Assembly (NCBI GenBank): GCA_026873275.1
Contig: JANTUC010000005.1
Location: forward strand, 682,001 to 746,000
Reading direction: 5' to 3'
Source of the DNA: Pseudopithomyces maydicus
Lineage: Eukaryota > Ascomycota > Dothideomycetes > Pleosporales > Didymosphaeriaceae
Length of the DNA stretch: 64,000 nt
The notes under the pieces were generated by a model. That model ran no database searches, was not told the DNA's origin, and saw nothing but the letters and a program-made list of their open reading frames with translations. Below, piece after piece: positions 33,564 through 43,843 of this stretch. Position 1 is the stretch's first letter, and each line of letters starts with the position of its first letter. A program made the translations under genes and the position numbers.

Positions 33564-34159
33564 GGCGTTTTGGGGGCCCGGGGGTTTGATTGACACGTGG
33601 AGCAGGGAGGGGCGCGGGAGATCAAATACATGTACAAGGAGATGGATTCAGAATAATCGAAGCGTCACAGTCGCGAAGGATGGATTGATGTAGAGGGCGT
33701 GGAGATCAGATTAATCGAAGCGTCACAGTGGACGAAAGCAAAGATGACAAATGCTAGTCATGACGCTGAAAGCCGTGCCCTTTGGTCCGCCCCCATGGAC
33801 GAAGCCCTGCATGCAAGGGCCCGGGTGTACGTGCGAGGCGACCCGACGAAGCAGGCGTCGCGCTGGACGAGGCCTGGGGCGCTGCCGTTGCGTGAGTAGC
33901 TGCCGCAGTGCCGTACACGCCCAGCCCTGGAGGTGCTCTACCGTGTGACGTCGGGGGGGCCAGGGCCGGCCGATTGGTGGAGGCTCTTGGCGCATGCTGC
34001 GGCGTGAGCTTCGATGAACATGTATAGCTGGCATCTTTCACAAACACGCCCGCGTCGCCGCCGCAACGTCGGAGACTGTGCCTATGCGTGCCCCGTCCCT
34101 CTGAATGTCGCCATGACTCTCGCCCCCGTCTCGCTTTCCACCGCTGAGAGTCACCCACG
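33564..34159. other. Divergent promoter region between MFS and HRD3
   Basis: 596 bases between two divergent starts. It contains an exact 18-bp direct repeat (33654-33671 and 33712-33729). No coding potential that I would defend. Confidence 0.55.
33654..33729. repeat. Exact 18-bp direct repeat, 58-bp period
   Basis: TAATCGAAGCGTCACAGT occurs at 33654-33671 and again at 33712-33729. The sites lie 91-166 bases from the MFS start and about 430-500 from the HRD3 start. Could be a duplicated transcription-factor site or a local duplication remnant. Confidence 0.75.
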
Positions 34160-36836
34160 ATGAGAGCGCGACTGCAGCGGCTTGTGCCGCTCTTGTTCGG
34201 TACGCCAGCCCCACGGTAGCGTAGTAGTCTGCCTGTGCCCTCCAACTGACATATTGCCGCCAGTTTTCCTTTCGCTGTTCCTTCCCGCTCTCTCTTCGCA
34301 ATTCCAGGCCAGCGACAAATCCCAGACCCAGAAGCCCCTCGGCGAGCGCAACATACCCTCGGACAGCTGGGGCACCCCATCACCAGACGGCCGAGAACAT
34401 GGGCAGGCAGCTGCTTCCGCCTTCGCAAAGGCGACAGCTCTGCTGCAAAAGGTACAGCCACCGGCCGCGCCATGGTGGAACTTCGAGAAAACCGGCGTCT
34501 TCGGGACCAGCGCCTATTACGCAAAGGAACTCTTCTTTATCCTGTTCATGAATGGACCGCCGCAGCAAGATCTGCTCACCACCAACCCGCAGCCCACCAA
34601 GCTCGCGCATCCTCTCGCCGAGGCCGTCAAGCTGCTGGACGAGTCGGCTGCCGCAAAGAACCCCGATGCCATCTTCACCCTCGCCGAGCTGAACTTTTAC
34701 GGAAACTATTCACATCCACGGAACTACACCGAAGCCTTCCAGCGATACCACGAACTCGCCACCTTGAACGGAAATGCCTCGGCCCAACACATGGTGGGGT
34801 TCATGTACGCGACGGGCATCGGAGGTGCAGTGAAGCAGGACCAGGCGAAAGCCATGCTGTACCACACTCTGGCGGCAGAAGGCGGCGACATCCGGTCAGA
34901 AATGACAGTTGCCTTTAGGCACGCGAGCGGCATATCGACCCCACGGAACTGCGAACAGGCGGTACACTACTACAAGAAGGCGGCAGATAAAGCGATAAAA
35001 TACATGCGATCAGGTCCACCGGGGGGATACTCTCTGGTGCGAGACTCGTACAAGATTGCGGACGAGGAGGGTGGTGTGTATGGAGAAGGAGCTAGCGTCT
35101 CCAGCTCTGGCCCAAATGCAAAACACAGCAGCGTATATTCTGACAGCTTCTCTTCTTTGGATGACGTGGTCGAATACATGGATCTCCAAGCGAGGAAGGG
35201 AGACTTGCGGGCAAGTTTCAATCTGGCGAAGCTTAGTTACGACGGAGCCAAGGGCACCCCTCGAAATCTACCTGAAGCCAAACGACGATTCTTGGAGATT
35301 GCCAGGATGTACTGGACCAAAGAGGGAAAAATCAAACCCAATGTTGGGCCCGAGGTAGAGACCCTGGCCCCGAAGGCTGCTGGGTACCTTGGACGTATGT
35401 TTCTTCGTGGAGAAGGCATACCTCAAAGTTTTGCCATCGCAAAGATCTGGTTCAAGCGAGGTGTCGATCACGGCGATGCTCTTTCTCAGTATTCACTGGG
35501 CCTCATGTACCTGGATGGTTACGACGTGCCAAAGGACGCCGTCAAAGCTGCCGAACTGTTCAAAGCCGCCGCAGATCAAAAACTCTCAGTCGCGCAAGTT
35601 CGAATTGGTGCCCTTTTCCTAGATCAGGGAGACGTGTCCGTGGCCATCAAATACTTCGAGTTTGCCTCGCGTAACGGTCATCTTGAAGCGTACTATTACC
35701 TTGCCGAACTCACAAATGCCGGGTTGGGCCGCGACAAGTCGTGTCTGGTCGCTTCTGCCCACTACAAGATTGTAGCAGAAAAAGCAGAAACCATCTCGAC
35801 GTCTTTCCCTGAATCCAATGAGGCTTACCGCAAGGGTGATCTCGAAACAGCTCTAGTTGGCTACATGATGGCCGCGGAGCAAGGTTTTGAAGCTGGCCAA
35901 GCAAATGTGGCCTACTTGCTTGACCAAGCCAAGCCTCGTTTCAGTCTCAGCTCCCTCATCCCATTCATTAGACCAAGGATCACTTTGGCTAGCGATGCAT
36001 ACCTGGCTCTATTGTACTGGACGCGTTCTGCAGAACAAAGGAACATTGATTCGATGGTCAAACTTGGAGACTACTACTTACAAGGCCTCGGAACTGATCC
36101 TGACGATGAGAAGGCAGCTGCGTGCTATACAGCAGCTGCAGAGACTATGATGAGCGCCCAAGCTTTATGGAACCTAGGCTGGATGCACGAGAACGGCATC
36201 GGGATAGAACAAGACTTCCATCTCGCAAAAAGACATTACGACCTGGCGTTGGAGACCAACTCTCGCGAAGCATATCTGCCAGTGACTCTTGCGTTATACA
36301 AACTGCGTTTCCGTAGCTGGTGGAACAAGGTCACAAATGGAAAGATCAAGTCGATCCAAGATGAACCGGGTAAGTTGCGTCTTCACTTTGATAAGAGTGG
36401 TATACTAATCTTTCCCACAGTCGTCAAGAAGAAATGGTCTTTATCCGAATGGGTATCTGCTTTCTTAGAAGCCGAATTGGCCGCTTGGGATTTGGAAGAA
36501 GGCGAAGCAGATGACTACGACGCCATGCCAGGGGGCGATAGCGACTACGGCTACGACGACATAGACTCTGAGATCATCGAATCACTTGTCATCCTTGCGC
36601 TGACCGCCTCCCTGGCCTTCCTCATCTACTATCGCGGTCGGCGTCAGCGTGTTGCTGAGGAAGAACGAAGGCAGCAAGAACAACAACAGCTCCTAGAAAA
36701 TCAGGTACGGGCCATGCAGCAACAAGCGGCAGCTCAACCTCCGCCGCAACAGCCACAGCAAGAAGATCGGGGCATGTTTCCACATCCCAATGATCCCGAC
36801 TATATGAACTGGGCCGCTGGAGCCGTGGGGCATTGA
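34160..36836 (+). CDS. HRD3: HRD3/SEL1L-type Sel1-repeat ERAD subunit
   Basis: Three exons, 34160-34199, 34264-36369 and 36421-36836, give 853 aa. The short first exon (MRARLQRLVPLLF) joins 'VFLSLFLPALSSQF' to make a signal peptide. The luminal part is built of Sel1-like TPR repeats, e.g. 'ASAQHMVGFMYATGIGG', 'AAGYLGRMFLRGEGIPQSFA', 'SQYSLGLMYLDGYDVPKDAV' and 'AQALWNLGWMHENGIGIEQD'. A single transmembrane helix (about 770-792, 'LVILALTASLAFLIYY') is followed by a Gln-rich cytosolic tail. This matches Hrd3, the type I ER membrane partner of the Hrd1 ubiquitin ligase that selects misfolded luminal proteins. The second intron (36370-36420) is 51 nt without a stop, but has GTAAGT, TACTAAT and CCCACAG and is surely real. 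Confidence 0.93.
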
Positions 36837-37774
36837 TTGTATTTAGAAGACTTTGATACTGTTTGGGTTGACACTGACAGCATGCTTCATGCATTGGAAG
36901 GCGTTTTCGATATGATACAGAGATGCGGCATGCGGCATGATGGGATGACAATCGGGTTGGGATCTTTGTACATTAGGGCTTCTTGTAAATGATACTTCTA
37001 GTCGCCAACTATACTGAGCGTCTGCATGACGGAATCTTGGAGCTAGTGAACGGACCTTCAATGTGGCGTGCTCAGAGCCACGAGCTGACGCCGAATGCCA
37101 GATGTGGCGCCATCGAGTATCAATGCGCGGTATGCCGTTGTTTTAGTACTCTCGTGTTTCACCATGCGCAGGCGAGGCCTGATTGTTTCAAACACCATAT
37201 GCCAAGCCGAACAACTCATCGGACGATATCACGATAGGATATACAAACACTGTCGCGGGATCGATACTATAGCCCTGCACTTGATGAGTTGTATTATCGT
37301 TACCAAATTATTCCATTCTTTGAAGAGTAAGCTTTTCCCCTGGAAATGCAAGCTAGCAAGCAGCAAAACCGGTGGACGCGGAGAAATTATAGAGGCCGCT
37401 GAGCGTTGCCAAGAGACCCCAATTGACGATCAAGCAGTCCGTGTAATCCCAATCTTCCATGAACGGTTCTCCTCGGATCTGTCGTAATCGCGTACGTACC
37501 CGTAAACTCGGGTGAACGGGTCCCGGGGTCTACCATGGTACTGTTGGCAGGTATATAGTATCAGAAGCACGTCTTTTGCTGCCGTGCTTACATCGACTTC
37601 CTCTCGTTCATTCACTCGTTTCTCGTTCTCGGTTCTGCCGAACTTTCTCTCGTTCTAACATCATCTACTTGATCTCCATCGTCGGCTGGCCTGAGTGATA
37701 CTTTTGAAATACCTTCTTTTCTTCACGTACAATCTAACACTCATACCAAACGCCAACTTTGAAAAGAAAAAAAC
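36837..37774. other. Intergenic, promoter of the pectin lyase
   Basis: 938 bases. A TATATAGT element (about 37552-37559) lies ~220 bases before the start and a CCGGGG (SYGGRG-type carbon catabolite repressor site) at 37523-37528. From 37595 to 37660 there is a CTCGTTCTCG-rich pyrimidine leader. Regulatory assignments are by consensus only. Confidence 0.5.
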
Positions 37775-39301
37775 ATGCGTGTCCAAGCTGTTGCTGCTCT
37801 TCTTGCTGCTAGCCAGGCAGCGGCCCAATCTGTTGTTGGAACTGCGCACGGTTTTGCAAAGGGCGTGACTGGAGGTGCTGACGGAGAGGTTGTTACTGCT
37901 TCCAACGCAGAGGAGCTTGCCAAGTTGCTTTCAGATGACACTGCAAGGACCGTTGTGATTGATAAGGAGTTCGACTTCACCGGAACGACTGCTACCGGTG
38001 CTGGCTGTGACCGCAAATCTTGCTCAGCCAACAATGGTGGCCAACTCTACCTCGGTGATCTTAGCTGTGGTGGTTCCGACAATGTTGCTGTGAGCTCAAT
38101 TACCTACGACGTTGCCGGTACTAAGCCCCTCGCCGTCGGCTCTAACAAATCCATTCTCGGTCTCGGAAAGGGAAAGCTCATTGGTAAAGGCCTCGAGCTC
38201 CAGTCCGGTGCGTCCAACGTTATCATCCAGGGCTTGGAGATCACAAACGCCAACCCTGGCATCGTATGGGGAGGTGACCTCCTCGGTTTGAAGGGAAATA
38301 ACGACGGTGTGTGGATTGACCACAACAAGTTCAGCCTCGCCGGCAGGATGTTCATTGTCTCCCACTACGACCCTTCTCGTATTACCATCTCCAACAATGA
38401 GTTCGATGGTAAGACGACCACATCTGCCAGCTGCAACAACAACCACTACTGGACCATGATGTTCTACGGCGACGGCGACCAGGTCACCCTCGACAAGAAC
38501 TACTACCACGACGTCGCAGGACGCGCCCCCAAGCTCGGCGAAGACGGATCAAAGGGAACCTTCCACGCTGTCAACAACCTCTTCTCCAACATGAAGGGCC
38601 ACGCGTTCGATGCCTACGACAGCGCCACCGCCCTCATCGAGGGCAACGCCTTCGAATCCGTCTCCCAGCCCACAACCGACAAGGCTGCCCAATCCAAGGT
38701 GCTCTACACCGTTCCCGACGCCTCTGCCGCCTCTGCCTGCACCAGCTCTCTCGGCCGTGCCTGCGAGGCGAACTCCGTCGACTCTTCGTCCGGCAAGCTC
38801 GCCGCCCTCAAGGCAGACAGCGTCCTCACCACCTTCGGCGCCATCAAGGACTCCCTCGTCGAGCCCCTCTCCGCCGACAAGGTCGCCGCCCACGTCAAGG
38901 CCAACGCCGGTCCTGCTAACCTCGGTTTCGCCAGCTCTACCGCTCCCTCCAAGGTCGTCGACGAGGCTGCCGACGCGGACACCTCCGCCCCCGTTGCTCC
39001 CGTCTCGAGCGCTATTGAAGAAGCTCCCGCTGCTACATCCGCTGTCGCTGCCCCCGTTGCGTCTAAGCCTGCCGCCCCTGAGCCTGAACAGCCCGCTGCT
39101 GCGCCGGCTGCCGGGTCTGATTCTTCTTCCTCTGGTTCGGTCGCTGCGTACGGACAGTGTGGTGGTCAGGGATACACGGGTGCGACGGCTTGCGTGAGTG
39201 GATACACTTGCACCAAGTACAACGACTGGTACTCCCAGTGTGTTGCTGCTGCCAGTGCGAAGTTCAGGAGGCAGTTTGGCCCCTACTCTAAGTGGCGCTG
39301 A
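37775..39301 (+). CDS. Secreted PL1 pectin/pectate lyase with C-terminal CBM1
   Basis: Single exon, 508 aa. Signal peptide MRVQAVAALLAASQAAAQ, then a PL1 parallel beta-helix: 'VVGTAHGFAKGVTGGADG' at the N-terminus, 'NDGVWIDHNKFSLAGRM', 'DPSRITISNNEFDGKTT', 'NNNHYWTMMFYGDGDQV' and 'NYYHDVAGRAPKLGEDG', whose Arg corresponds to the catalytic base of the family. Opening and beta-helix motifs resemble fungal pectin lyases (beta-elimination of methylated homogalacturonan), but pectate lyase activity cannot be excluded. After residue ~390 comes a ~65-residue Ala/Pro/Ser linker and a CBM1 (about 459-490, 'YGQCGGQGYTG' to 'YNDWYSQC') with four Cys and the aromatic face. Cellulose binding by a pectinase would anchor it in the plant wall. 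Confidence 0.93.
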   Translation: MRVQAVAALLAASQAAAQSVVGTAHGFAKGVTGGADGEVVTASNAEELAKLLSDDTARTVVIDKEFDFTGTTATGAGCDRKSCSANNGGQLYLGDLSCGGSDNVAVSSITYDVAGTKPLAVGSNKSILGLGKGKLIGKGLELQSGASNVIIQGLEITNANPGIVWGGDLLGLKGNNDGVWIDHNKFSLAGRMFIVSHYDPSRITISNNEFDGKTTTSASCNNNHYWTMMFYGDGDQVTLDKNYYHDVAGRAPKLGEDGSKGTFHAVNNLFSNMKGHAFDAYDSATALIEGNAFESVSQPTTDKAAQSKVLYTVPDASAASACTSSLGRACEANSVDSSSGKLAALKADSVLTTFGAIKDSLVEPLSADKVAAHVKANAGPANLGFASSTAPSKVVDEAADADTSAPVAPVSSAIEEAPAATSAVAAPVASKPAAPEPEQPAAAPAAGSDSSSSGSVAAYGQCGGQGYTGATACVSGYTCTKYNDWYSQCVAAASAKFRRQFGPYSKWR

Positions 39302-39761
39302 ATAGCCTAGAAGTGTATAGCGGATACATTGGAATGTTAATTCTTGACCTGTATAGATGGTTTCAAATTCGATGTAAATACAACTTTTTATGGAATACAA
39401 CTTCATTCACATGATTCTTATTTGTCACGTTGCATGCTTGATTGGTGTGGTAGAAGCTAGCACCACAAATCGTACAGGTTACTGAAAGATAACATATCTA
39501 GTTCCAATCCAATGACTATGACTATGAGCCCGTAATTCATTTCTAAAATAAATGAAAACATTAGTAACATTTGGTGCAAGCTATGTAACGATCTCTTAGG
39601 TGTAGAAATAGCAATTTTGGTTCTATTGGAACTTTCATGCAGAAGAACATGAATCAATACAACTAAGCAAGATATTCAATAAAAATAGCTGTGACAGTAC
39701 GCGAATTGACGTAAGCAAAATCCAACTCAAACGTGCATGACGCCCCTCCAATTCACTGCCT
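39302..39761. other. Convergent 3' intergenic region
   Basis: AT-rich 460 bases between the stops of the pectin lyase and the stalk protein. No gene. Confidence 0.5.
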
Positions 39762-42700
39762 TCAAATATACCCACTAACAACCACCCCAGGACCATCAAT
39801 CCCCAAATCATTCGGCCCGCCTTTCTTCCCACCGCTTTTGTTCCACGCATCTAGCGTCTTCTCTCTCAAAAAGCCCACAAAGTCATTCACCAAGTCCGCC
39901 TGCGTTGTGCCCTTCCACTGCCCCGGTGTCCTTATGTCAAATCCATCCACCACAACCTCCTCACCCAGCGGCTTCACAACCCACCTTATACTATCTGGGC
40001 TCGCCGCAGAGGGAGTGTCCGGCCCTAGTGGGCGCAGATCCGCACGTTCAGCATGGCCCTCGCCGAACAGCGAGAAAAGCGTCGCAGCGAGACTAGCCGG
40101 CGAGTGGACCGTATCGAACAAGTTTGGTGCTGGGACCGTCTTCCCGTTGAGCACGATCGTAGTGAGGTTTCCTGCCAGAGGAACGAGAGGGTGCCCTGGA
40201 CGGCCTAGGAACGGGCCTGGTGGGAGGACGAGAGGGAATTTGAGGCCTAGTATATTAGGTGCACCGTACTTGAGGTCTCCATTGACGGCACTCGGGCCGT
40301 CGACTTTGACGCCTAGGAGCACGCGTTTGCCTGCCTTTTGGCAAGCTTGCACTTCTTTTCCGAGGGCAGTGCAGTTGAGGAGACCGGGAGCTTGGAGTGC
40401 CTGACGGGGATTTGCGGGGACGCAGCCGGGGTAGGGGCGTAGGGAGGGGTAGGCGTTTGGTCCGTACCATTTCTGGAGAAGGGGTAGGGTTACGGATTTT
40501 ATTTCTGGATCAGCACAGTATTGGGCGAGGCGTTTGGCGGACGGTGGGAATGTTACGTTGGTGTCGATTACGGGAGTCGGGAGGGGAAAACCTGATGGAA
40601 GGGAAGGTGGAGATTCAACGGCAAGGGCGTTCGATGGGGTGGGGAAGGTGCGAGGTGTAGGCGTTGGAGTGGAGAATAGGAGGTCAATATCCAGGGTAGA
40701 AAGAGCGACCGTGGGAGTTTCAAGAGCATTACTGATAGCTACGCTGATTGAACTGATGTCTAAATTTGGTGTGGGTACGTCCTGGATTATGAAATCAGGG
40801 GAGGAAAACACCGAGGTTTGTGCAAGAGTCGGAGTTGGGGCGGTAGCATTTATCACGACGCTTGGTACTTGCACCGTGATCCCGGCAAGGCTTAGGGTTG
40901 GGGTTGTGTCATTTATCGAGATGCTTGGCACTGACACCGAAATCTTTGCAAGACTCGCGGTTGGGACAGTAGCGTTTGTCGTGGCTTCGGAACCGAAAAA
41001 TGATGCTACCGTAGGCTTTGCGACTTCAACGCTGGATACACTACCAACATCTATGATTGGGAATGTCCCCGGATCCACAAATCCTGTTGCACTAGGAGTA
41101 GGTTCAGAGGGAACACCAACCTCTGCGATCGAGAATTCTGGTGCGGCTTCTGAAGTGACAGGTGTCGGTATTACAAGCACAGTTACCCTCTTTGTCGACC
41201 GGCTCTTGATTGTTTTTCTCGTGACTTTACTGATATTAAGCGGTTTCAAAGTTGCGATCGTAGGGCGTAGTGGATTCGTCAATATAAGGGGACGTGTCGG
41301 TTTTACAAAAATTGGCCTGATGCTTCTAGTGTGATTGAAGAATGGCTTGGGTAGCGGAAGTGGTCTGATCGTAGGCCGTGAAGAATGCGTCAATGTAATT
41401 AGGTGTGTCGATTTTGCAAGGGACGTCTTCACTCCTTTTGTTTGATTTGCAAAGAACGTCTGGTTCAGTGGGAAGTTTGTCGGGCGGATAAGCGGCGGTG
41501 GGAGAAGAATCGGCTTTGTAAACCGGGGGGCTTTGGTGGATGTGGGCTTCTTTTTCGAGGTTCTCCATGCAGATTTGGTGGCATTCAGTATAGGGAAGAT
41601 GCTAGGGCGAAGTAGAATTGGTGAAGCATGCGACTGGGTGATGGTCGGCCTGAGCGTGAAATTCCAGCTTGGAGGTGACAAGACAGGGGTAGCAAAATGA
41701 GGTTTCTTCGTCGGAGAAACATAGGTGCCATTGACAAACTCGAGCAATGGGATAGACAGACTATCAAAATCCACTGCCTCTGTCTTCAAGGGAATAGCTC
41801 CTTCGGTAGCTGTTGGTGTCGATATGGCGATTGTTTCGTCGAAAGCATCAAGAGATTCTGCAGGTACAGTAACAACTGGTATCGGTAGTTCGGGTATCGA
41901 AATTTCAACTTCAGTGGGCGTGGGCCAGGTCACATTATCTGATATATTTTCTCCCGGTTCAATAAATGGTAGGATCGAAAAGATATCGGTTTCTGATGGA
42001 ACTGGAGCAACTGGCGTCGTCACCACTTCAACGGTCTCTGACGGTCCAACCTCCCCAATTAGAGTTGGTTCTAAAACATTGTCAGACTGCCCTGGTAGAA
42101 AGAAAGGTAAGAGGGATGCAAAGTCTTCTGTAAAAGGTGCAAGACTAGGAGCTTCAACCTCTTCGAGATCGGATACAACGAAAGATGTTGCTGATGCCTC
42201 GGCTGTCTCTGGAATAAAGACTGCGGATGGATGAGACCAGGAAAAATTCAATGAAATTGGCTCAATAACAGGTGTGCTAGAAACAATCGACACGAAGTCT
42301 TCGATTGTCTCAATAGAAGGTGTTGGTATTGCGCCAAGTGTCTTTTCAACGAGTGAAGTCTTAGAGACCACAGCGGAGTGTAGCGTCGGTAATCCGGTGG
42401 GAGCAAGACCAGTGAGATCCAAAGGCTCTACGGGCGGGAAGAATGGTAAAACAGAGAAGAGATCTCCCTGATCACCAGTTGGGACCGCTATCACTGCCTT
42501 ACTGGAAGCAGTTGTCTTTTTCGTGCTAAATTTCGTCGCCGTAATCTTTTTGGTTACAGTTGTCTTTATTGTGGAGGAAATAGTCTTGATAGATGTTGAG
42601 CCACTTATCGGAGTCGAACCCAAGACTATGATTGATGTCATACTGGCCGGGGTCGCCTCCACGGGTGTGGGTGTGATAGTAACTGACGTCGTGGGCCAAG

Positions 42701-43031
42701 GACGCGATGTGGTTGTTGTTTCAGGATCAGCAGGCTCCTCGAAGCCCAAAAGTCCACCTAGAATAGTTCGAAAGACGTCAATAGGGTCAAAGCCACTTAG
42801 AAAGTCTCCTAGCTCTTTGAAAAAATTCTTGCCCTCCTTCTTATCGTTCAGGGTGATTGTCACGTCGTGTGCATTCTCGGTTCCGGGTGCGGGCGCACGC
42901 GCATGAAGTGCATTTTGTGTGTCTAGACGATGAGTGAATTGACTGGGGAGCGCCACTACATTGGCAATGCTGAATATTAATAAGATGCCAGTCACCACTT
43001 GGGCGATAGATGTTGAGTAAGAGGGCACCAT
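39762..43031 (-). CDS. Large secreted Ser/Thr/Pro stalk protein with a degenerate GH18 chitinase-like C-terminus
   Basis: Single exon of 1089 aa from the ATG at 43031 (an upstream TTG extends the frame by six codons). Signal peptide: 'IAQVVTGILLIFSIANVVAL'. About 750 residues of T/S/P/V-rich sequence follow, with loosely repeated blocks ('TVPTASLAKISVSVPSIS', 'TPTLSLAGITVQVPSVVI') and a Lys/Pro/Arg-rich part, i.e. a likely O-glycosylated wall stalk. The last ~260 residues resemble class III fungal chitinases: 'AKRLAQYCADPEIKSVTLP', 'LLNCTALGKEVQACQKAGKR', 'LAATLFSLFGEGH' and 'RPLG...VVVDGFDI'. The catalytic D-x-x-D-x-D-x-E is broken: D1029-G-F-D is followed by I-R-T-P, with no Glu, and the barrel seems truncated. 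Inference: a chitin- or wall-binding relic without hydrolase activity. Recognition of GH18 is by motif order. Confidence 0.8.
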   Translation of the reverse strand: MVPSYSTSIAQVVTGILLIFSIANVVALPSQFTHRLDTQNALHARAPAPGTENAHDVTITLNDKKEGKNFFKELGDFLSGFDPIDVFRTILGGLLGFEEPADPETTTTSRPWPTTSVTITPTPVEATPASMTSIIVLGSTPISGSTSIKTISSTIKTTVTKKITATKFSTKKTTASSKAVIAVPTGDQGDLFSVLPFFPPVEPLDLTGLAPTGLPTLHSAVVSKTSLVEKTLGAIPTPSIETIEDFVSIVSSTPVIEPISLNFSWSHPSAVFIPETAEASATSFVVSDLEEVEAPSLAPFTEDFASLLPFFLPGQSDNVLEPTLIGEVGPSETVEVVTTPVAPVPSETDIFSILPFIEPGENISDNVTWPTPTEVEISIPELPIPVVTVPAESLDAFDETIAISTPTATEGAIPLKTEAVDFDSLSIPLLEFVNGTYVSPTKKPHFATPVLSPPSWNFTLRPTITQSHASPILLRPSIFPILNATKSAWRTSKKKPTSTKAPRFTKPILLPPPLIRPTNFPLNQTFFANQTKGVKTSLAKSTHLITLTHSSRPTIRPLPLPKPFFNHTRSIRPIFVKPTRPLILTNPLRPTIATLKPLNISKVTRKTIKSRSTKRVTVLVIPTPVTSEAAPEFSIAEVGVPSEPTPSATGFVDPGTFPIIDVGSVSSVEVAKPTVASFFGSEATTNATVPTASLAKISVSVPSISINDTTPTLSLAGITVQVPSVVINATAPTPTLAQTSVFSSPDFIIQDVPTPNLDISSISVAISNALETPTVALSTLDIDLLFSTPTPTPRTFPTPSNALAVESPPSLPSGFPLPTPVIDTNVTFPPSAKRLAQYCADPEIKSVTLPLLQKWYGPNAYPSLRPYPGCVPANPRQALQAPGLLNCTALGKEVQACQKAGKRVLLGVKVDGPSAVNGDLKYGAPNILGLKFPLVLPPGPFLGRPGHPLVPLAGNLTTIVLNGKTVPAPNLFDTVHSPASLAATLFSLFGEGHAERADLRPLGPDTPSAASPDSIRWVVKPLGEEVVVDGFDIRTPGQWKGTTQADLVNDFVGFLREKTLDAWNKSGGKKGGPNDLGIDGPGVVVSGYI

Positions 43032-43843
43032 AACGAAGGCCGCCCACAAACGAGTGTGATTTCAAAAGATGGAAACGAGCGACTAAGTCTCTAACTGAGA
43101 CGGCGAATTATGTGGAAGGCGGCGCATATAAATTTGCTAAGCAAGGGTAGCACGTCAAGGGAGGAATGTTTCGCTATAACAACACCACGGGAACAAACAG
43201 TTCCAGAATAAGAGCGCCACAGTCTTGGGGCACCTGTGGTACTGTTCGAAACGATTATTGGCTCCAGCATCAAGGTTTTGCATTCCCACCCTCAGGAATG
43301 TAGTCCGACGCGTATGACACGCGATGGCGGACGGTCATATATGGCCAATCTAGATATGAATATGGATATGGGGAATTCTGAATGGCTTCACTACAGCATT
43401 GTTCACGTTTTTGGCCGTTCGGTTGTTGGTCGCGAGGGCATCTTTCACGTGTGAAATCCTACATGACATTCACGAAGTAGCCTTGTTCCTTTTTTTCTTT
43501 TTTCTTTTTGGAAATGACAAGCAAATAATTGATACATAAGAGATTGACCACCAATCGAGTTCAGGTCTTCATACAGACCAAGATAAGTGCCACCCATGAA
43601 CCACGCTGGAAATCATACAGGTATCTCCCCAAAAGAAAATAAGTGTAGCAATACATCCACCAGCTCCTTGAATGCAAAGAAAATGAAAAGTACCGGTCGT
43701 TAAAAACCCTTCTAGGCCTTCTTATCGGCAGTAGAACAAATGATTTACCTTGAGATGGAGTCGGTATGACCTGTCTAGGTCCTCACGACAATAACCGAAT
43801 GACTGATAACAGTAGAAGGAAGTTACCATACCAGAACCGTCTT
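43032..43843. other. Intergenic
   Basis: Promoter of the stalk protein and 3' flank of the SRA gene, both minus strand. Includes a long T/C tract (about 43485-43510). No supportable gene. Confidence 0.45.

Noticed and set aside
38549..39406. 285-codon minus-strand frame over the pectin lyase
   Set aside because: Gly/Arg/Val-rich shadow of a GC3-biased secreted enzyme; no motif.
40534..41334. 266-codon plus-strand frame opposite the stalk protein
   Set aside because: Shadow of the T/S/P-rich repeat codons; the minus-strand gene has signal peptide and GH18 motifs.
43485..43515. T-rich tract as a terminator or transposon tail
   Set aside because: No target-site duplication or element body; simple T/C tracts are common in fungal flanks.
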